Assembly: GCA_020050835.1 (NCBI GenBank)
Contig: JAGVKB010000154.1
Location: forward strand, 62,001-126,000
Direction: 5' to 3'
DNA: 64,000 nt
Source: Candidatus Obscuribacterales bacterium
Lineage (GTDB): Bacteria; Cyanobacteriota; Vampirovibrionia; Obscuribacterales; Obscuribacteraceae
Shown here: positions 62,188 through 64,000 of the stretch, one piece after another
Layout: every line of letters starts with the position of its first letter
How positions within the stretch are numbered: the stretch's first letter is position 1
The notes under the pieces: generated by a model
The model's input: the letters and a program-made list of their open reading frames with translations, nothing else
Told to the model about the DNA's origin: nothing
The model's database searches: none
Program-made: the position numbers and the translations under genes

Positions 62188-63303
62188 ATGCCGACAGTAG
62201 CAGCCGACAGCCGACATCAAGCTTCTCAGGTCAAGACGAAAACCCGCTCCAGCTGGCGTTGGTCGTTGGTACCGGAGCTTGCACTAGCCTGCGCTCTGGT
62301 GCTTGCCGGTCTGGAGTTGATCTTTTTCGCCGCCGGACTGGGAGAGCAAGAATACTTGCAGCCTGACAGAGCGACCGGCACCGCACCTACGCCCGGCAAG
62401 CATGTAACCTGGCGACAAGAAGGGTTCTCGCGCACCAGCTTCAACTCAGCCGGTATGCGCGATATCGAGCGCCGCACGACCAAACCGCCTAAGACGTTTC
62501 GGGTGGCGGTATTGGGAGATTCGTATGTTGAGTCGCTGCAAGTCGAGCCCGACCGGTCCTTCTGCCAATTAGTCGAAAACCGTTTAAATGCCGCATCTAC
62601 AGATACTCATTTCGAAGTAATGAACTTCGGAGTCTCCGCCTACAACCTCGGACAGATGTATCTGCGCCTCAAAAGCTTGGCGCTAAATTTCAAACCCGAC
62701 TTGGTGATCCTTGCCATGAGAATAGACCAAGCACCGCAACTGGACCCATATGCGCACGGTGGGCTAATCTTTGCGCGCCCGACATTCAGCCTCGACGCAA
62801 AGAAAAATCTCAAGCAAGATAACACCGTCCAGGACGCCTGGCTCAAATCACCCGACGGGCAGCGCACACAAGGCCTTTCCTGGTTGAGAGCTAACAGCAG
62901 AGTCTGGGGCGTGATTAGCCTGAGCGTCCAACACCTTGTCAGAAACAATCAAAATGAACTATGCGGTTATCGTGAGCGCCCATTTGATCAACAGTGGCCG
63001 ATTGCGCACGCCCTAATCAAGGCGGTAAATGATCTCTGCAACCAGGAAGGTTGCCGATTCATGCTGCTGGCGCTACCTGGTCCGGGTCCGGACCATAATG
63101 ATCGGCAGCTCAAACTGCTCAGCAATTCAGCCATTACGTTTGGCATTCCTTGCTTGAATTTAACACCGGCATTTAACCAGGCCTTCGCCAAAGGCGCGAA
63201 TCTGTATTTCACCTCACACATGAACGAAAGTGGCCACCAACTGCTTGCCGATGAACTTTCGAAATTTCTCAAACAGAACGATCTGACGAAGCCACAACCT
63301 TAA
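62188..63303 (+). CDS. Membrane-anchored SGNH/GDSL-type acetyl esterase or transferase
   Basis: The 371-residue protein starts at ATG 62188 behind AGGA; an earlier in-frame ATG at 62131 would overlap the MBOAT gene and is less likely. Residues 25-52 are a membrane anchor (LVPELALACALVLAGLELIFF). The SGNH block I motif is AVLGDSYVESLQV (about 110-122) with the active-site Ser in GDSYVES; a C-terminal TSHMNESGHQLLADEL supplies the likely His near residue 350. A Gly and Asn block is less clear. Together with the MBOAT protein upstream by 7 nt it should transfer or remove acetyl groups on a polysaccharide outside the membrane. The precise direction cannot be told. Confidence 0.8.
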   Translation: MPTVAADSRHQASQVKTKTRSSWRWSLVPELALACALVLAGLELIFFAAGLGEQEYLQPDRATGTAPTPGKHVTWRQEGFSRTSFNSAGMRDIERRTTKPPKTFRVAVLGDSYVESLQVEPDRSFCQLVENRLNAASTDTHFEVMNFGVSAYNLGQMYLRLKSLALNFKPDLVILAMRIDQAPQLDPYAHGGLIFARPTFSLDAKKNLKQDNTVQDAWLKSPDGQRTQGLSWLRANSRVWGVISLSVQHLVRNNQNELCGYRERPFDQQWPIAHALIKAVNDLCNQEGCRFMLLALPGPGPDHNDRQLKLLSNSAITFGIPCLNLTPAFNQAFAKGANLYFTSHMNESGHQLLADELSKFLKQNDLTKPQP

Positions 63304-63442
63304 AAATCTCACATAGCGCCGAGCATGGAAGCCAGCTAATTCTTGGCGCTGAGGATAATAGTACAATCGTCCCGGCCAGCTATCTCGGAATAGATAGCTC
63401 GTTTGCCACACCGTGGCGTAACGTTACCCGGGAGGATGAATC

Positions 63443-64000
63443 ATGGCTTCGGAGACAAACTCGAAGAGAATCGTCGTGGTGGGAGGATGCGGGAGAGTTG
63501 GACTTCCTCTCGGTCTGGTCTTCGCGGGCACCGGCAGAGCGCAAGTAACATTGCTGGACATCAGCGAAGAGAAGGTGGCGCAGGTTAACGGCGGCACTGT
63601 GCCGTTCATGGAGGACGGTGCGCAAGAACTGCTCAATCGGGTTCTCGACAAATCGCTCACGGCCACCACCGATACATCCTGCCTGCTAACAGCCGATTGC
63701 GTGATCACGGTGATCGGTACGCCGGTAGACTCCCATCAAAATCCAACCATCCTGCAATTCGTGCAAAGTCTCGATGGCGTGTTGACCGCCATGAAGGAGA
63801 ACGCTCTCCTTATTCTGCGCAGCACGGTCTATCCCGGTGTGACCAAGCTAGTTTACGATCGCGCCAAAACATTGGGCAGACCGGTGCATGTCGCCTTCTG
63901 CCCGGAGCGAATCGCCGAAGGCAAAGCGCTCGAGGAGCTGATCTCACTGCCGCAGATCGTCTCGTCCTTTGAACCGGCTGCCCAGGCGCTGGCCTCTGAA
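63443..64000 (+). CDS. Nucleotide-sugar dehydrogenase, N-terminal part (truncated by window edge)
   Basis: An open frame begins at ATG 63443 with GGAGG 9 nt upstream and runs off the window after 186 codons without a stop. The NAD loop VVGGCGRVGLPLGLVFA (about residues 12-28), IGTPVDSHQNP (about 91-101), RSTVYPGVT (about 125-133) and CPERIAEGKALEEL match UDP-N-acetylmannosamine or UDP-glucose dehydrogenases. These oxidise the C6 of nucleotide sugars to uronic acids for capsule or exopolysaccharide. The motif E-R-x-x-x-G in PERIAEG fits the family. The rest, including the catalytic Cys, is outside the window. It follows the MBOAT and SGNH genes. Confidence 0.85.
   Translation, partial: MASETNSKRIVVVGGCGRVGLPLGLVFAGTGRAQVTLLDISEEKVAQVNGGTVPFMEDGAQELLNRVLDKSLTATTDTSCLLTADCVITVIGTPVDSHQNPTILQFVQSLDGVLTAMKENALLILRSTVYPGVTKLVYDRAKTLGRPVHVAFCPERIAEGKALEELISLPQIVSSFEPAAQALASE

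Noticed and set aside
1-64000. CRISPR arrays, rRNA genes, prophage or transposase genes
   Set aside because: I looked for regularly spaced direct repeats, rRNA-like segments, integrase or DDE-type transposase proteins and found none. The Cas4-like protein has no cas neighbours.

Overview
The window is a 64 kb stretch of a bacterial chromosome, moderately GC-rich and densely coded on both strands, with no rRNA operon, CRISPR array or recognisable transposase. The only tRNA, tRNA-Glu(TTC), has the sequence style of cyanobacterial tRNA-Glu. The gene set is heterotrophic: class II ribonucleotide reductase, YumC-type ferredoxin/thioredoxin-like reductase, separate GlyQ subunit, a Thr/Lys biosynthesis operon, and no photosynthesis genes. 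Large lineage-specific repeat proteins accompany these. Together this suggests a non-photosynthetic relative of the Cyanobacteria (Vampirovibrionia/Melainabacteria, perhaps Obscuribacterales). That placement is an inference and is not proven by any single gene.

Region 1 (1-12 kb) is accessory. It opens with a truncated unknown gene and a secreted protein. Next comes a compact plus-strand group: a PP-loop ATP pyrophosphatase-like protein, a nicotianamine-synthase-like SAM enzyme, a 62-residue peptide gene whose ribosome binding site lies inside a 16-bp hairpin, and two overlapping SagB/nitroreductase-like genes. No YcaO cyclase is present. I regard this as the best candidate for an undescribed system, either a peptide-derived product or a metallophore. 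Directly beyond it lie a P1B-type metal ATPase and its RcnR-like repressor with a G6-tract operator, then a Fic protein with an AbiEi-like N-terminus, and tRNA-Glu.

Region 2 (12-34 kb) is mostly housekeeping: a YhcC-type radical SAM protein, a ROK sugar kinase, a phosphodiester glycosidase, the hom-thrC-thrB-lysC operon, and glyQ with a TPR membrane protein. It continues with a MoxR-DUF58-transglutaminase operon, an AAA ATPase, a TonB-like protein, tsaC and comEC. The ComEC homologue lacks the usual metal motif of its C-terminal beta-lactamase-like domain.

Region 3 (34-43 kb) holds two paralogous giant proteins of 1309 and 1229 residues. They share five internal repeats, a glycine-rich hydrophobic core and a TPR-like tail. 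A 155-bp MITE-like inverted-repeat element overlaps the stop codon of one of them.

Region 4 (43-64 kb) contains nrdJ-dcd behind a probable NrdR box, a pyridine-nucleotide oxidoreductase, an aldo/keto reductase, a His-rich membrane protein, hutI and a Cas4-like Fe-S nuclease-fold protein with an altered active site behind a perfect palindromic operator. It continues with xseAB, rplI, a GNAT acetyltransferase, two secreted paralogues leading into rlmD, and an SbcD/Mre11-like phosphoesterase. The window ends in a polysaccharide O-acetylation group (MBOAT, SGNH protein) and a truncated nucleotide-sugar dehydrogenase.
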